This document shows, piece by piece, positions 1-9,948 of a DNA stretch of 34,323 nucleotides; the first letter of the stretch is position 1, and each line of letters begins with the position of its first letter. Source of the stretch: Candidatus Glassbacteria bacterium RIFCSPLOWO2_12_FULL_58_11 (lineage in GTDB: Bacteria > Gemmatimonadota > Glassbacteria > GWA2-58-10); NCBI GenBank assembly GCA_001780825.1, contig MFIX01000140.1, forward strand, positions 1 to 34,323, in the 5' to 3' direction. The notes under the pieces were generated by a model that saw nothing but the letters and a program-made list of their open reading frames with translations, had not been told where the DNA came from and ran no database searches. The translations under genes and the position numbers were made by a program.

Positions 1-275
1 AAGCCGACATTTTTCATCTCAAAAATGAAACTCTAAGAGTTTCTTTATCGCTCCCAAGCAAACCCCTTCGGCCTTCTTAAGTTGAGGTGCGGAACTCCCT
101 TTAATTCTTCGGCAGCTTACTATTTGAAAAACATTGTATTGATGATTTACGGGATTCGAGCAGAAGGGAATAGACTCTGAACATTCATTCTTAACCAGAG
201 AACCGCATTATTACCAGTCATTATCGGACGCCTAAGCGACCGTATTTCACCTCGCTTTTGTAGCTTTTCCATTTT

Positions 276-491
276 TCACACCAGAACTTTGTCCGCCTTC
301 TTAATCGTCTCGACATCGTAATGCTCGAGGACCTTGTAGAAGTCGAGCAGCTTGCCGCAGTCCGGGCATTTCTGCGGCAGGTAGAAGAACGTCGCTTTCA
401 GTTTCCCATCCACCACCCGCACCGGCTGCTCGACTTTGGAATGGCAGCGGCTGCATTCCCATTTCGGTGAGATAAACTCAACTTTCGGCAA
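276..491 (-). CDS. Small zinc-ribbon-like protein (71 aa)
   Basis: ORF with two CxxC knuckles (CSRC ... CPDC); compact and Lys-rich. Confidence 0.6.
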   Translation of the reverse strand: MPKVEFISPKWECSRCHSKVEQPVRVVDGKLKATFFYLPQKCPDCGKLLDFYKVLEHYDVETIKKADKVLV

Positions 492-1183
492 CGTTTTTCG
501 CTCCTCGAATCAGCGGAAACGGCAATTCCGCAGGACTGGCCGGCAAGGCAAAGGCCACATTGACAACGGGACAATATACAAGAGCACTCCCAGGAAAAGC
601 TATCCCATCCTCGATCTACGTCCCTAGCCTTTATCTAAAGTAATGCAGATAGTGGAATATTGTCAAAAGGTTGAGTTTTGCTCCCTTTTGTGTTAAAAAT
701 GATAAGGCCGTGAAATTTAGCAGGCTGCTCTTAACTTCTCAGGTTAAATAACCGGGCGATGATAGATTTTCAGGCCATACGCTCGCGGCATCTTCTGGTA
801 TTCAGAAGATACGCCGCTTTTCGCGATATGAACCTCGGACCGACCCGCCGTGCCAGTGCGGAGATCGAGGCAATTAAGAATCTGACCCTGATAGTCAAGC
901 GGCAATTAGACAACCGGGCCTCATTTCTTCCGGCGGAATTGATCGGCCGGAATATCGATGTCAGCTTCTGATCCTCGATCCCGAGCCGGATACGGCTCCG
1001 GACCTGTGCGGCGGATGGCCGGGTGCGGGATGAGCTATAACTATTGCTTTTTCCTGTAAAACAGTCAAATTAGTCAGAAGTGATTTGGTTTGTGCGAAGT
1101 TATGCATGCATTGATTGGCAAAGCGCCCTCCGGTATTTCATTCACTGAATGAATGATGAACCGGGGATTCAACCGTCGCAAAG

Positions 1184-1217
1184 CAAAAAAAGGCCCGGGA
1201 ATGTGATTCCCGAGCCT
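1184..1217 (-). terminator. Intrinsic terminator reading on the minus strand
   Basis: AGGCCCGGGAAT (1191-1202)/ATTCCCGAGCCT (1206-1217). The one mismatch becomes G-U in the minus-strand RNA, and the minus strand continues into a U-run (A-run 1185-1191 on +). Confidence 0.6.
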
Positions 1218-1218
1218 C

Positions 1219-1289
1219 GAGCACAAAAAGCGAGAGATCTATTTGGGGTTCCCGGAAGGGGGTAGATTGGTATCGGCTTCTTTGTGCTC
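1219..1289 (-). ncRNA. Candidate structured RNA directly upstream of the minus-strand terminator
   Basis: 9-bp outer stem GAGCACAAA (1219-1227)/TTTGTGCTC (1281-1289) enclosing ATCTA/TAGAT and TTCC/GGAA pairings; no credible ORF. Confidence 0.35.
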
Positions 1290-1508
1290 CGTTGTTTCAA
1301 CCTTTGACACTGTTTTTATCGGCAATCTGGAAAGTTTACTTTAGTTTCCGAGCCTTTTCACACAGGGATTAGTGAAGAATATCCGGAGGAAGCCCGAGGA
1401 GTTTCGCTGAATCGAATGCCTGAAATAAGGCGCTATTCATCCTGAACGCCTGTCGCGGTTTTTAAATGATGATTAACGCTGAGCCTTAAACTTACCGGGG
1501 GGTCGGTT

Positions 1509-1919
1509 ATGGATCTCAGCTCTATGTCCAGCACGCGGTACGCCGAGCGTGCTTTTCAGCCGCAGTTTTACCAGCAGCCGCATTATTCTGCGCCCGGAGT
1601 TTCCCCGGGCCAGCCTGGAGCGAGTCCGCTTCCCGGCTCGACCTGGGGCGCCGACAAAACGGTCTGGGTGGCGCAGGACCAGGAGAAAGCCGGCCTGGAG
1701 AAAATCCATGTCAGCGAGGCCGGACAAAGGATGCTCGGCCGGATGGCCGGCCTCTGGGAACTGCAGACCGGAGTGGTCAGAAGGTTCAAGGACGAGCAGA
1801 ACAGCTCCGAGCGGGCGGCTGTCTCCAGCCAGTTTTTGACCCGCAATGCGATCAATGCCCTGGAAGCGGTTAAATCGCGCTTTGCGGTCGCCGGCGCATC
1901 GATCGACATTTATGCTTGA
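1509..1919 (+). CDS. Hypothetical protein (136 aa), Pro/Gln/Tyr-rich N-terminus
   Basis: ATG preceded by a G-rich SD-like stretch (CCGGGGGGTCGGTT); no recognised family. Confidence 0.55.
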   Translation: MDLSSMSSTRYAERAFQPQFYQQPHYSAPGVSPGQPGASPLPGSTWGADKTVWVAQDQEKAGLEKIHVSEAGQRMLGRMAGLWELQTGVVRRFKDEQNSSERAAVSSQFLTRNAINALEAVKSRFAVAGASIDIYA

Positions 1920-2031
1920 CATATTCGCGGCTGGAAATTATTTATCGGGTTTAATTTATCCGGCGTTATTTTCCCCGTGCCACGGCGTGGTCATCGGCCT
2001 GCGCCGTTCGTTGACTCCAGGAGGACCGATT

Positions 2032-2757
2032 ATGCGCGCTGGGCGTTCAATGTTATTCGTTTTCTCGGCAACTTTGTTTCTGTTGTTGGGATGTTCGAAC
2101 AGGCCCACATATTACTTGAAATTGCAGTTGCAAGGGGCGGATGCTGTTTGCCAGGGAGTGCAGATCGCATTCTCCTCTTATAATTACGTAGAAGTGCTGG
2201 ACAGCTTGACCAAAATGAATAACCCCGGCCCCCGGCCGGATTCGACTGAGTTGATGGCTCTGGTGGCTACCTACCAGACAATTCTGGAAAAAAGCGCCCG
2301 CATGGCGGACGCGGTCGATACCCTCCGGGATGCGCTTGAAAAACTCGACAGCAAAACCGTGGATTACCGGAAAAAATATCCCCTGTTCCAGCGGCTCGAA
2401 AAAGAACTGCAGGAACGAATGGTGGAGCGCCAGCAGATTCACGAGCAGTACCTGGAGGCCAAGGGTTCTTACGATATTAAGTTAAAGGATTGGCAGACCT
2501 CGGCCTACAAGGGTTTCAGCGATTTCAAATCGAGTATTATTCCCGAGTTCCAGACCAAGGTGGAGCTGACGGATCAGGATTGCATGGTTAAGAAACTGGA
2601 CCTGCCTTATACGAGATGGTGGCTGCATTGCGAGACCCGGAAACCGGGCTCGGCCAATGAGAAATTGATCTGGGAAATGGAAATGCCGGTGGGCGCGGAC
2701 TCCCTGATGATAATTCTTGATGAAAGCAATGCCAAGGTATCTAAAGAGATGCTCTGA
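2032..2757 (+). CDS. Putative lipoprotein with coiled-coil-like middle region
   Basis: Inside ORF 1846..2757. The internal ATG at 2032 follows AGGAGG-like 'ccaggaggaccgatt' and gives MRAGRSMLFVFSATLFLLLGCSN, a signal peptide with lipobox LLGC. Confidence 0.75.
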   Translation: MRAGRSMLFVFSATLFLLLGCSNRPTYYLKLQLQGADAVCQGVQIAFSSYNYVEVLDSLTKMNNPGPRPDSTELMALVATYQTILEKSARMADAVDTLRDALEKLDSKTVDYRKKYPLFQRLEKELQERMVERQQIHEQYLEAKGSYDIKLKDWQTSAYKGFSDFKSSIIPEFQTKVELTDQDCMVKKLDLPYTRWWLHCETRKPGSANEKLIWEMEMPVGADSLMIILDESNAKVSKEML

Positions 2758-2793
2758 CAAAAAGTTATGGCAAAACTTTACCGGCCAGACACC

Positions 2794-2839
2794 CGGCAGT
2801 CTTTCCTCGCCAGAATCCGGAAAACTGCCGGTTTGTGTA
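2794..2839 (+). terminator. Probable intrinsic terminator after the lipoprotein gene
   Basis: CCGGCAGT (2794-2801)/ACTGCCGG (2825-2832) extended by TTTCC/GGAAA, followed by TTTGTGT. Confidence 0.5.
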
Positions 2840-2997
2840 TCCGGCTGAATCAGTAAGCTTAAAGGGAGGGTTGCGGAGCGCCGCATGTCGGGTGATCAGT
2901 CTGTACCTTTCCGGTTAGTTTGCGGGACTTGCTGAAATGGCAGCCGGCGCTTCGCCGCCGGCTATTTCTACGGTTGGATAGAATGGACGGAGATTAA

Positions 2998-4257
2998 ATG
3001 AACTATCATATTGCTGATCCATCCCTGGCCAAGGGTGGCAAGAAAAGAATCGATTGGGCCGAGCACGATATGCCGGTGCTGCGCCTCGTGCGCGGGCGGT
3101 TCCAGAAGGAGAAGCCGCTGGAAGGCGTAAAAATGAGCGCCTGTCTGCATGTGACCGCCGAGACTGCGAACCTGTGCCGTACGCTGGCCGCGGGCGGCGC
3201 GGACCTGGTCCTGTGCGCCTCGAACCCGCTCAGCACCCAGGATGATGTCGCCGCCTCGCTGGTAAAAGATGATAAGTTCAAAGTATTCGCAGTCCGCGGT
3301 GAGGACCACGATACCTATTACTCCCATATTCACAGCGCGATCAAGCACAAGCCGACAATCACGATGGACGATGGGGCGGACCTGGTCTCCACGATACATG
3401 CCGAGTATCCCGCCCTGGTGGGCAAGATCATGGGCAGTATGGAAGAGACTACGACCGGGGTGATCCGCCTCAGAGCGATGGCCGTCGATGGGGCGCTGAA
3501 AATCCCGGTGTTCGCGGTCAATGATGCGCAGACCAAGCACCTGTTCGACAACCGCTACGGCACAGGCCAGTCAACTGTGGATGGGATTATCCGGGCGACG
3601 GATATTCTGCTGGCCGGAAAAAATGTGGTCGCCGCCGGATACGGTTTCTGCGGGCGCGGTTTTGCCATGCGCGCCCGCGGCATGGGCGCCAATGTCATTA
3701 TTACCGAGGTTGACCCGATCAAAGCGATCGAGGCGGTGATGGATGGCTACCGGGTGATGACCATGAAAGAAGCCGCGGTTGTCGGCGACCTGTTCTGCAC
3801 CCTGACCGGCGATATCAATGTTGTACGCCCCGAGCATTTCAAGCTGATGAAGGATGGAGCGATTGTCTGCAACAGCGGACATTTCAATGTCGAGCTCGAT
3901 CTGAAGGGCCTGGCCAAGCTGGCGGTCAAGGTCGAAAAGAACGTACGAAAAGAAGTGGATGCTTATTATCTCAAGGATGGCCGGAAAATTTTCGTACTCG
4001 GTGAGGGCCGGCTGATCAACCTGGCCGCTGCCGAGGGCCATCCGGCCTCGGTGATGGATATGAGCTTCGCGGTCCAGGCCCTGACCACCGAGTACGTGGT
4101 CAAAAACCACAAGAAATTCAGCCCCCGGGTGTATGAGGTCCCGGAAGCGATCGATAACTGGGTCGCCGAGCTGAAGCTGAAATCCATGGGCGTCTCGATT
4201 GATAAGCTTACCCCGGAACAGGTAAAATATCTCGCCAGCTGGACCATGGGAACCTGA
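2998..4257 (+). CDS. ahcY: Adenosylhomocysteinase (S-adenosyl-L-homocysteine hydrolase)
   Basis: Full-length family similarity: [64 protein letters not shown]. Confidence 0.95.
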   Translation: MNYHIADPSLAKGGKKRIDWAEHDMPVLRLVRGRFQKEKPLEGVKMSACLHVTAETANLCRTLAAGGADLVLCASNPLSTQDDVAASLVKDDKFKVFAVRGEDHDTYYSHIHSAIKHKPTITMDDGADLVSTIHAEYPALVGKIMGSMEETTTGVIRLRAMAVDGALKIPVFAVNDAQTKHLFDNRYGTGQSTVDGIIRATDILLAGKNVVAAGYGFCGRGFAMRARGMGANVIITEVDPIKAIEAVMDGYRVMTMKEAAVVGDLFCTLTGDINVVRPEHFKLMKDGAIVCNSGHFNVELDLKGLAKLAVKVEKNVRKEVDAYYLKDGRKIFVLGEGRLINLAAAEGHPASVMDMSFAVQALTTEYVVKNHKKFSPRVYEVPEAIDNWVAELKLKSMGVSIDKLTPEQVKYLASWTMGT

Positions 4258-4394
4258 GCGCCGGGTTCCGGTATAATTTGTGCAGTCGTTAATTGGGGAT
4301 AAGCGGAAACGACAATTCAACGCTATCGGGCGATCCGCGGGGCAGGCAATCTGCCGGGGATCGTTAATCTTTGTAGAGCGGAAGCGAGCGAGCG

Positions 4395-4889
4395 ATGATA
4401 GAACTGACTATTTCCGGCCTCGGGATCGACAGCTCGAATAACTCGCCGGTGGTGCTGCTGAAAGAGAAAAGCGGCGAGAGGGTCCTGCCGATCTGGATCG
4501 GTCCCAGCGAGGCCAGCGCTATCGCCATGGAAATATCCGGCGTCAAATTCAAGCGGCCCCTGACCCACGACCTGTTCAAACAGGTGCTGCTCGACCTCGG
4601 GGTGGTCCTGGAGTCCGTTTTTATCAGCGAGCTCAAGGACAATACGTATTATGCCAGGATTTATCTGAAACACGAGGGAAAGCGTATCGAGCTCGATGCC
4701 CGTCCCAGCGACTCGATTGCCCTGGCCCTGCGGATGAAAGCGCCGATACATACCACCGAGGAGCTCCTGGACAGCGCCAGCAAAATCATGCCCAAAACTG
4801 TCGCCCAGACCGAGGAGTACGACCCGGAGGTCCTGCGCGAAACCCTGCGCAAAATGAACCCGGAAGATTTCGGTAAGTTTTCGCTCTGA
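4395..4889 (+). CDS. Bifunctional nuclease family protein (DUF151)
   Basis: VVLLKEKSGERVLPIWIGPSEASAIAMEISG ... RPSDSIALALRMKAPIHTTEELLD, typical of DUF151. Confidence 0.9.
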   Translation: MIELTISGLGIDSSNNSPVVLLKEKSGERVLPIWIGPSEASAIAMEISGVKFKRPLTHDLFKQVLLDLGVVLESVFISELKDNTYYARIYLKHEGKRIELDARPSDSIALALRMKAPIHTTEELLDSASKIMPKTVAQTEEYDPEVLRETLRKMNPEDFGKFSL

Positions 4890-5034
4890 AAGACATTGAA
4901 TGGATTAGGCTGAAGCTCCTGATCCACGATGTCCATTCCCTGGCGCGATTTCGGCTTCGATTTACGCCGCAAGCGCGGTAGGAAAAACAGAAAAATAAAT
5001 TCGCGCCAAAACTATATATTCTGCTGTAATTTAC

Positions 5035-5063
5035 TTGACTGGTCCGCGGGGTTTGATTAAAAT
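5035..5063 (+). promoter_or_regulatory. Sigma70-like promoter of the aro/leu operon
   Basis: TTGACT (5035-5040), 17 nt, TAAAAT (5058-5063); TSS expected about 5070. Confidence 0.75.
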
Positions 5064-5130
5064 AAGATTATTCGGAAGGATACGGGATTCTGGAACAGGC
5101 TTCCCATTTGAATTGATGCTGGAGGTATCC

Positions 5131-5163
5131 GTGTTGTACTTGTACCTTCTTTTTCCAATCTAA
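5131..5163 (+). CDS. Leader peptide MLYLYLLFPI (GTG start) of an attenuator
   Basis: SD GGAGG (5121-5125), 5-nt spacer, GTG TTG TAC TTG TAC CTT CTT TTT CCA ATC TAA. An in-frame ATG at 5116 could give MLEVSVLYLYLLFPI. Confidence 0.65.
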   Translation: MLYLYLLFPI

Positions 5164-5171
5164 TATTTGAT

Positions 5172-5240
5172 TTGATAGTGAGGGAAGGGACTGCCGGAAC
5201 TCGATCAAAAGTGCAATCAAGCGTGACCCGCCACTATCAA
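5172..5240 (+). promoter_or_regulatory. Antiterminator pairing
   Basis: TTGATAGTG (5172-5180) is the exact reverse complement of CACTATCAA (5232-5240), the 5' half of the terminator. GGG 5182-5184/CCC 5227-5229 extends it. Confidence 0.65.
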
Positions 5241-5257
5241 GCCGATAGTGGTTTTTT
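5231..5257 (+). terminator. Attenuator intrinsic terminator
   Basis: CCACTATC (5231-5238) AAGCC GATAGTGG (5244-5251) followed by TTTTTT, about 110 nt before the chorismate mutase ATG. Confidence 0.85.
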
Positions 5258-5368
5258 GTTATTCGGACCCTGTTTGGGGTGGCATTTTCATTAAAGGCTT
5301 TCCGGCCGAAATCGAAGATATTTATATCCTAACTTACTGAATACGCTTAAATTATAAGGTTCGCTCTC

Positions 5369-5665
5369 ATGGAAAACGGATTCGATGGCTGGCGGGATAA
5401 AATCGATGAGATCGACAAAAAACTGATCGAGCTTTTCAACAAGCGCGCGGAATACGCGATTGAAATCGGACGGCTCAAGAGAATCAAAGGCCTGCCGGTT
5501 TACGATCCGGAGCGGGAGAACATGATATACGAACAGTTGAAGCTGCGCAACCAGGGTCCGCTTTCCGATCCGGCCATCCGGCGCTTATTCGAGCGGATTA
5601 TCGACGAAACCCGCCGTCTCGAGCGCGAAATCTGTGAAACAGGGGGAGCGGGCGATGATAATTAG
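5369..5665 (+). CDS. Chorismate mutase (AroQ class)
   Basis: IDEIDKKLIELFNKRAEYAIEIGRLKRIKGLPVYDPERE ... GPLSDPAIRRLFERIIDETRRLE. Confidence 0.92.
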   Translation: MENGFDGWRDKIDEIDKKLIELFNKRAEYAIEIGRLKRIKGLPVYDPERENMIYEQLKLRNQGPLSDPAIRRLFERIIDETRRLEREICETGGAGDDN

Positions 5666-6674
5666 CATGCGCCACGATGCCTCCGAGCCGCAGATCCAGG
5701 CGGTGATCGAGAAACTCCAGAGCCTGAAGCTCGATGCGCACCGCTCGACCGGCCTCGACCGGACGATTATCGGCGCTATCGGCGATACCGCCCGGATCGA
5801 CACGCGGGATTTCGAGATTCTCGAGGGTGTCGATGACGTGGTGCGCATCTCCGCGCCCTACAAATTGGCCAGCCGCCAGTTCAAGCCTTCGGACACGGTG
5901 GTAAAAATCCGGGATGTGGCTATCGGGGGAAGGGAAGTGGTGGTCTCCGCCGGCCCCTGCTCGGTGGAAAGCCGCGAGCAGATCGATTTGATCGCCCGCC
6001 TGGTGGCCGCCGCAGGCGCGAAAATCCTGCGCGGTGGGGCTTTCAAGCCCCGCACCTCGCCTTATAGTTTTCAAGGCCTGGGCGAGGAGGGTTTGATAAT
6101 GATGCGCGAGGCCGCGGATAAATACGGCCTGGCTATCGCCAGCGAGGTGATGGACGCGAGCCAGATCGAGATGATGCTCCAGTACGTGGATATCTTTCAG
6201 GTAGGGGCGAGGAACATGCAGAATTTCACCCTCCTGCGCAGCCTGAGCAAGGTCAGCAAACCGGTACTTTTGAAAAGGGGGCTCTCGGCAACCATCGAGG
6301 AGTTACTGATGTCAGCCGAGTACATCCTTTCCGGGGGCAACACCCAGGTGATCCTGTGCGAGCGGGGGATTCGCACTTTCGAAACCTACACCCGCAACAC
6401 CATGGATATCTGCGCCATCCCGGTGGTCCATAAACTCAGCCACCTGCCGATTGTCGCTGACCCGAGCCACGGTACGGGCCTGCGCGACAAGGTGCTGCCG
6501 ATGGCGCGCGCGGCGATTGCCGCGGGGGCGGACGGCCTGCTGATCGAGGTCCATCACGAGCCGGACAAGGCGGTCAGTGACGGGGCCCAGAGCCTTTACC
6601 CCAATCAGTTCGACACACTGATGAAAGAGCTGGAAATAATCGCCCGGGCAATCGGCAGAACGCTCGCGGCCTGA
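5655..6674 (+). CDS. aroF: 3-deoxy-7-phosphoheptulonate synthase (DAHP synthase, type I-beta with N-terminal regulatory domain)
   Basis: [51 protein letters not shown] 5655 overlaps the end of the chorismate mutase gene. Confidence 0.94.
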   Translation: MIISMRHDASEPQIQAVIEKLQSLKLDAHRSTGLDRTIIGAIGDTARIDTRDFEILEGVDDVVRISAPYKLASRQFKPSDTVVKIRDVAIGGREVVVSAGPCSVESREQIDLIARLVAAAGAKILRGGAFKPRTSPYSFQGLGEEGLIMMREAADKYGLAIASEVMDASQIEMMLQYVDIFQVGARNMQNFTLLRSLSKVSKPVLLKRGLSATIEELLMSAEYILSGGNTQVILCERGIRTFETYTRNTMDICAIPVVHKLSHLPIVADPSHGTGLRDKVLPMARAAIAAGADGLLIEVHHEPDKAVSDGAQSLYPNQFDTLMKELEIIARAIGRTLAA

Positions 6675-6717
6675 GATCACAGCCCGACGCTCCCATGAGC
6701 GGGGACAGGTGCTTATT

Positions 6718-6798
6718 ATGTTCGATTTCGCCATAAAAATTCGCTGGTTCTCAACTACCAGCTTGCGACTCCTCCCGCTGGATACGTGCCGCAGCTGA
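6718..6798 (+). CDS. Possible leader peptide upstream of leuA (MFDFAIKIRWFSTTSLRLLPLDTCRS)
   Basis: 26-codon ORF with an LRLLPL cluster. CTC CTC CC contains TCCTCCC, complementary to the leuA SD GGGAGGA (6861-6867). Its own SD is weak. Confidence 0.3.
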   Translation: MFDFAIKIRWFSTTSLRLLPLDTCRS

Positions 6799-6871
6799 TT
6801 ACTCTCGTGCTTTGGACTTATTCCGGAATTATTAACGAACTGAGAGATTCCGATTTCTCAGGGAGGATGAA

Positions 6872-8443
6872 ATGTCGAGTAAAAAACGGAAAATTATCAT
6901 TTTCGATACTACCCTGCGCGATGGCGAGCAAAGTCCCGGATGCAGCATGAATCTGGATGAAAAACTGGCCATGGCCCGCCAACTGGCCAGGCTCCAGGTC
7001 GATGTCATCGAGGCAGGGTTCCCGATCGCCAGCGACGGCGATTTCGAGGCGGTAAAGGCAATCGCCCAGCAGGTACGCAATGTCAGAGTGGCCGGCCTGG
7101 CCCGAGCGGTCAAGATCGATATCGATCGGGCCTGGGAGGCGCTGCAGTACGCCGCGCAGCCCCGGATCCACACTTTTATCGCCACCAGTGATATCCACCT
7201 CAAATATAAGCTGAAAAAAAGCCGCCAGGAGGTCCTGGATGCGGCCGTGGCCGCGGTGCAACTGGCCAAAAGCTATTGTGAGGACGTTGAGTTCTCCTGT
7301 GAGGATGCCGGCCGCACTGAGGACGATTACCTGGCGCAGGTGGTCAAGGCGACTATCGAGGCCGGCGCGACCACGATCAACATTCCCGACACGGTCGGCT
7401 ATGCGATCCCCAGCGAATGGGGCGAGCGTATGAAGCGACTGGTTAAGAACGTGCCTGAGCTGACCAGGAAAGCGGTGCTCAGCACGCATTGCCACAACGA
7501 TCTCGGCCTGGCGGTGTCCAATTCAATCGCCGCCTGCCAGAACGGCGCGGGCCAGGTGGAGTGCACGATCAATGGAATCGGCGAGCGGGCCGGCAATGCC
7601 TCGCTGGAGGAGTTCGTGATGGCCTGCCGGACCAGGCACGATCTGCTCGATTTCACCACAGGGATCGTGACCGAGGAAATTTATCCCACCAGCCGCCTGC
7701 TCACCAATACCACCGGAGTATTCGTGCAGCAGAACAAGGCAGTTGTCGGCAAGAACGCATTCGCCCATGAGGCCGGAATCCATCAGGACGGGATGCTGAA
7801 AGATTCGCTGACCTACGAGATCATGACTCCGCAATCGGTGGGGATAGTCAAGAGCAACATCGTCCTGGGAAAACATTCCGGCCGCCACGCCCTGGCCAAC
7901 CGGTTCTCCGAGCTGGGCTTTGATCTGGAGAAGACCGAGCTGGACAAGGCTTACAAACTGTTTACCAAGCTGGCGGACCAGAAGAAAAACATATCGGATG
8001 AGGACCTGCTGGCGATTATTCAGGATGGGATCCAGAATATTCCCGAAAAATGGCACATGAAGTACATCCAGACCATAGGCGGCAACCAGGTGGTCAGCTC
8101 GGCCGTGGTAGTCCTGATTGATATGGACACCAGCACCGAGGTCAAAGACGCTGCTCCCGGAGATGGGCCGGTCAGCGCCCTCTGTAAATCGATTGACCGG
8201 ATTGTCGGCCTTGAAGGTACGGTCACTGACTACCAGGTGCATTCGATCACCGAGGGCCGGGATGCGGTCGGCGAGGTGTTCCTGCGCGTTACTTTCGATA
8301 AAGTCGAGTATATGGGCAAAGCGGCGAGCACCGATGTGATGGATGCGACCGCCAGAGCTTATCTCAATGCGGTCAATAAGGCCTTGTACGCCAGGCAAAA
8401 CAGCAAGTCGAAGAAACGGGACAGGCATGGGGCGGGAGTCTGA
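6872..8443 (+). CDS. leuA: 2-isopropylmalate synthase
   Basis: [60 protein letters not shown]. Confidence 0.96.
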   Translation: MSSKKRKIIIFDTTLRDGEQSPGCSMNLDEKLAMARQLARLQVDVIEAGFPIASDGDFEAVKAIAQQVRNVRVAGLARAVKIDIDRAWEALQYAAQPRIHTFIATSDIHLKYKLKKSRQEVLDAAVAAVQLAKSYCEDVEFSCEDAGRTEDDYLAQVVKATIEAGATTINIPDTVGYAIPSEWGERMKRLVKNVPELTRKAVLSTHCHNDLGLAVSNSIAACQNGAGQVECTINGIGERAGNASLEEFVMACRTRHDLLDFTTGIVTEEIYPTSRLLTNTTGVFVQQNKAVVGKNAFAHEAGIHQDGMLKDSLTYEIMTPQSVGIVKSNIVLGKHSGRHALANRFSELGFDLEKTELDKAYKLFTKLADQKKNISDEDLLAIIQDGIQNIPEKWHMKYIQTIGGNQVVSSAVVVLIDMDTSTEVKDAAPGDGPVSALCKSIDRIVGLEGTVTDYQVHSITEGRDAVGEVFLRVTFDKVEYMGKAASTDVMDATARAYLNAVNKALYARQNSKSKKRDRHGAGV

Positions 8444-8510
8444 AACCGGAGCCCGGTCCAGCCTGGACTCAATGAACGGAAAGGATAGATCAGTTAAAGG
8501 AGCCAGTCCG

Positions 8511-9908
8511 ATGGGTAAGACCATGTTTCAAAAAATCTGGGATGCGCATGTCGTCCACGAACAGGAGGGCATCACCATCCTCTATATCGACCGCCATCTG
8601 GTGCACGAGGTAACCTCTCCGCAGGCCTTCGAGGGCTTGCGGCTGACCGGCCGCAAAGTGCGCCGGCCTGAGTCTACCTATGCCGTACCGGACCACAACG
8701 TGCCGACCCGGGATCGCGACAAGGAGATCAGCGATCCCCTGTCCGCCAAACAGGTGAAAACCCTGCGCGACAACTGTCTTCAGTTCGGAATCACTCTCTT
8801 CGACATCGATGACATCCGTCAGGGTATCGTGCATGTGATCGCCCCTGAGCAGGGCCTGACCCTGCCCGGCATGACCATAGTCTGCGGGGATTCGCATACC
8901 GCCACCCACGGGGCATTCGGGGCGCTGGCTTTCGGGATCGGGACCTCTGAGGTGGAACACGTACTGGCCACGCAAACGTTGCAGCAGCGCAAACCCAACT
9001 CCATGTTAATCCGAGTCAACGGCACGCCGCGCGAGACTATCCGGCCGAAAGATGTCATCCTGGCGATAATCGGAAAAATCGGCACAGCCGGCGGCACGGG
9101 CTATGTGATCGAGTATGCCGGGGAGGTCGTGCGCCGGATGTCGATGGAAGGCCGGATGACTCTTTGCAACATGTCTATCGAGGCTGGAGCCCGGGCCGGG
9201 ATGGTGGCGCCGGATGAGACGACATACAAGTACCTCGAGAACCGGCCGTTCGCCCCGCGGGGCGAGCAGTTCGAGCGGGCGGTCGCGGCCTGGCGCACTC
9301 TGCCTTCCGATCCGGATGCCGCGTACGATAAAGTGGTCGACCTGGATATCGCGTATGTCAAGCCGCAAGTCACCTGGGGCACCTCGCCCGGCATGGTGAC
9401 CGATATCGATGGGAGCGTGCCCGATCCGGCTAAGATAACGGACCCCGCGCAGCGCAAGACCACTGAGCTGGCCCTCGAATACATGGGCCTGGAGCCGAAC
9501 ACTCCGATCCGGAACATCGCCCTGGACAAGGTGTTTATCGGTTCCTGCACCAATGCGCGGATCGAGGATTTGCGGGAAGTGGCGCAGTTCGTCAGGGGGC
9601 GGAAAGTGGCCGGCAGCGTGCAAGCCATGATCGTCCCGGGGAGCGGCCTGGTCAAAATGCAGGCCGAGCAGGAGGGTCTGGACAAAATATTTATCGAGGC
9701 GGGTTTCGAATGGCGGGATGCCGGCTGTTCAATGTGCCTCGCGATGAACGATGACCGTCTCCAGCCGGGTGAGCGCTGCGCCTCGACCAGCAACCGAAAT
9801 TTCGAGGGCCGTCAGGGTAAGGGCGGCCGGACCCACCTGGTGAGTCCGATTATGGCCGCCGCGGCCGCGCTGGCCGGGCATTTTACCGATCCACGGACCA
9901 CGAATTAG
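8511..9908 (+). CDS. leuC: 3-isopropylmalate dehydratase large subunit
   Basis: Aconitase family: [57 protein letters not shown]. Start at ATG 8511 rather than the ORF start 8343. Confidence 0.95.
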   Translation: MGKTMFQKIWDAHVVHEQEGITILYIDRHLVHEVTSPQAFEGLRLTGRKVRRPESTYAVPDHNVPTRDRDKEISDPLSAKQVKTLRDNCLQFGITLFDIDDIRQGIVHVIAPEQGLTLPGMTIVCGDSHTATHGAFGALAFGIGTSEVEHVLATQTLQQRKPNSMLIRVNGTPRETIRPKDVILAIIGKIGTAGGTGYVIEYAGEVVRRMSMEGRMTLCNMSIEAGARAGMVAPDETTYKYLENRPFAPRGEQFERAVAAWRTLPSDPDAAYDKVVDLDIAYVKPQVTWGTSPGMVTDIDGSVPDPAKITDPAQRKTTELALEYMGLEPNTPIRNIALDKVFIGSCTNARIEDLREVAQFVRGRKVAGSVQAMIVPGSGLVKMQAEQEGLDKIFIEAGFEWRDAGCSMCLAMNDDRLQPGERCASTSNRNFEGRQGKGGRTHLVSPIMAAAAALAGHFTDPRTTN

Positions 9909-9948
9909 TATTGCCGTTTAACTTAACTGTCAATGCGAGCTTGAATAT

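Noticed and set aside
759-971. 70-aa + strand ORF MIDFQAIRSRHLLVF...
   Set aside because: No clear SD, no family and no operon context; could be real but unsupported.
1473-1922. Minus-strand ORF opposite 1509..1919
   Set aside because: Likely a shadow frame; the + frame has the better start context. Coding strand here is not certain.
5070-5257. Reading the leader as 6S RNA (about 190 nt, promoter plus terminator)
   Set aside because: No closing-stem complementarity between the ends; a leader ORF with SD plus an exact terminator/antiterminator switch explains it better.
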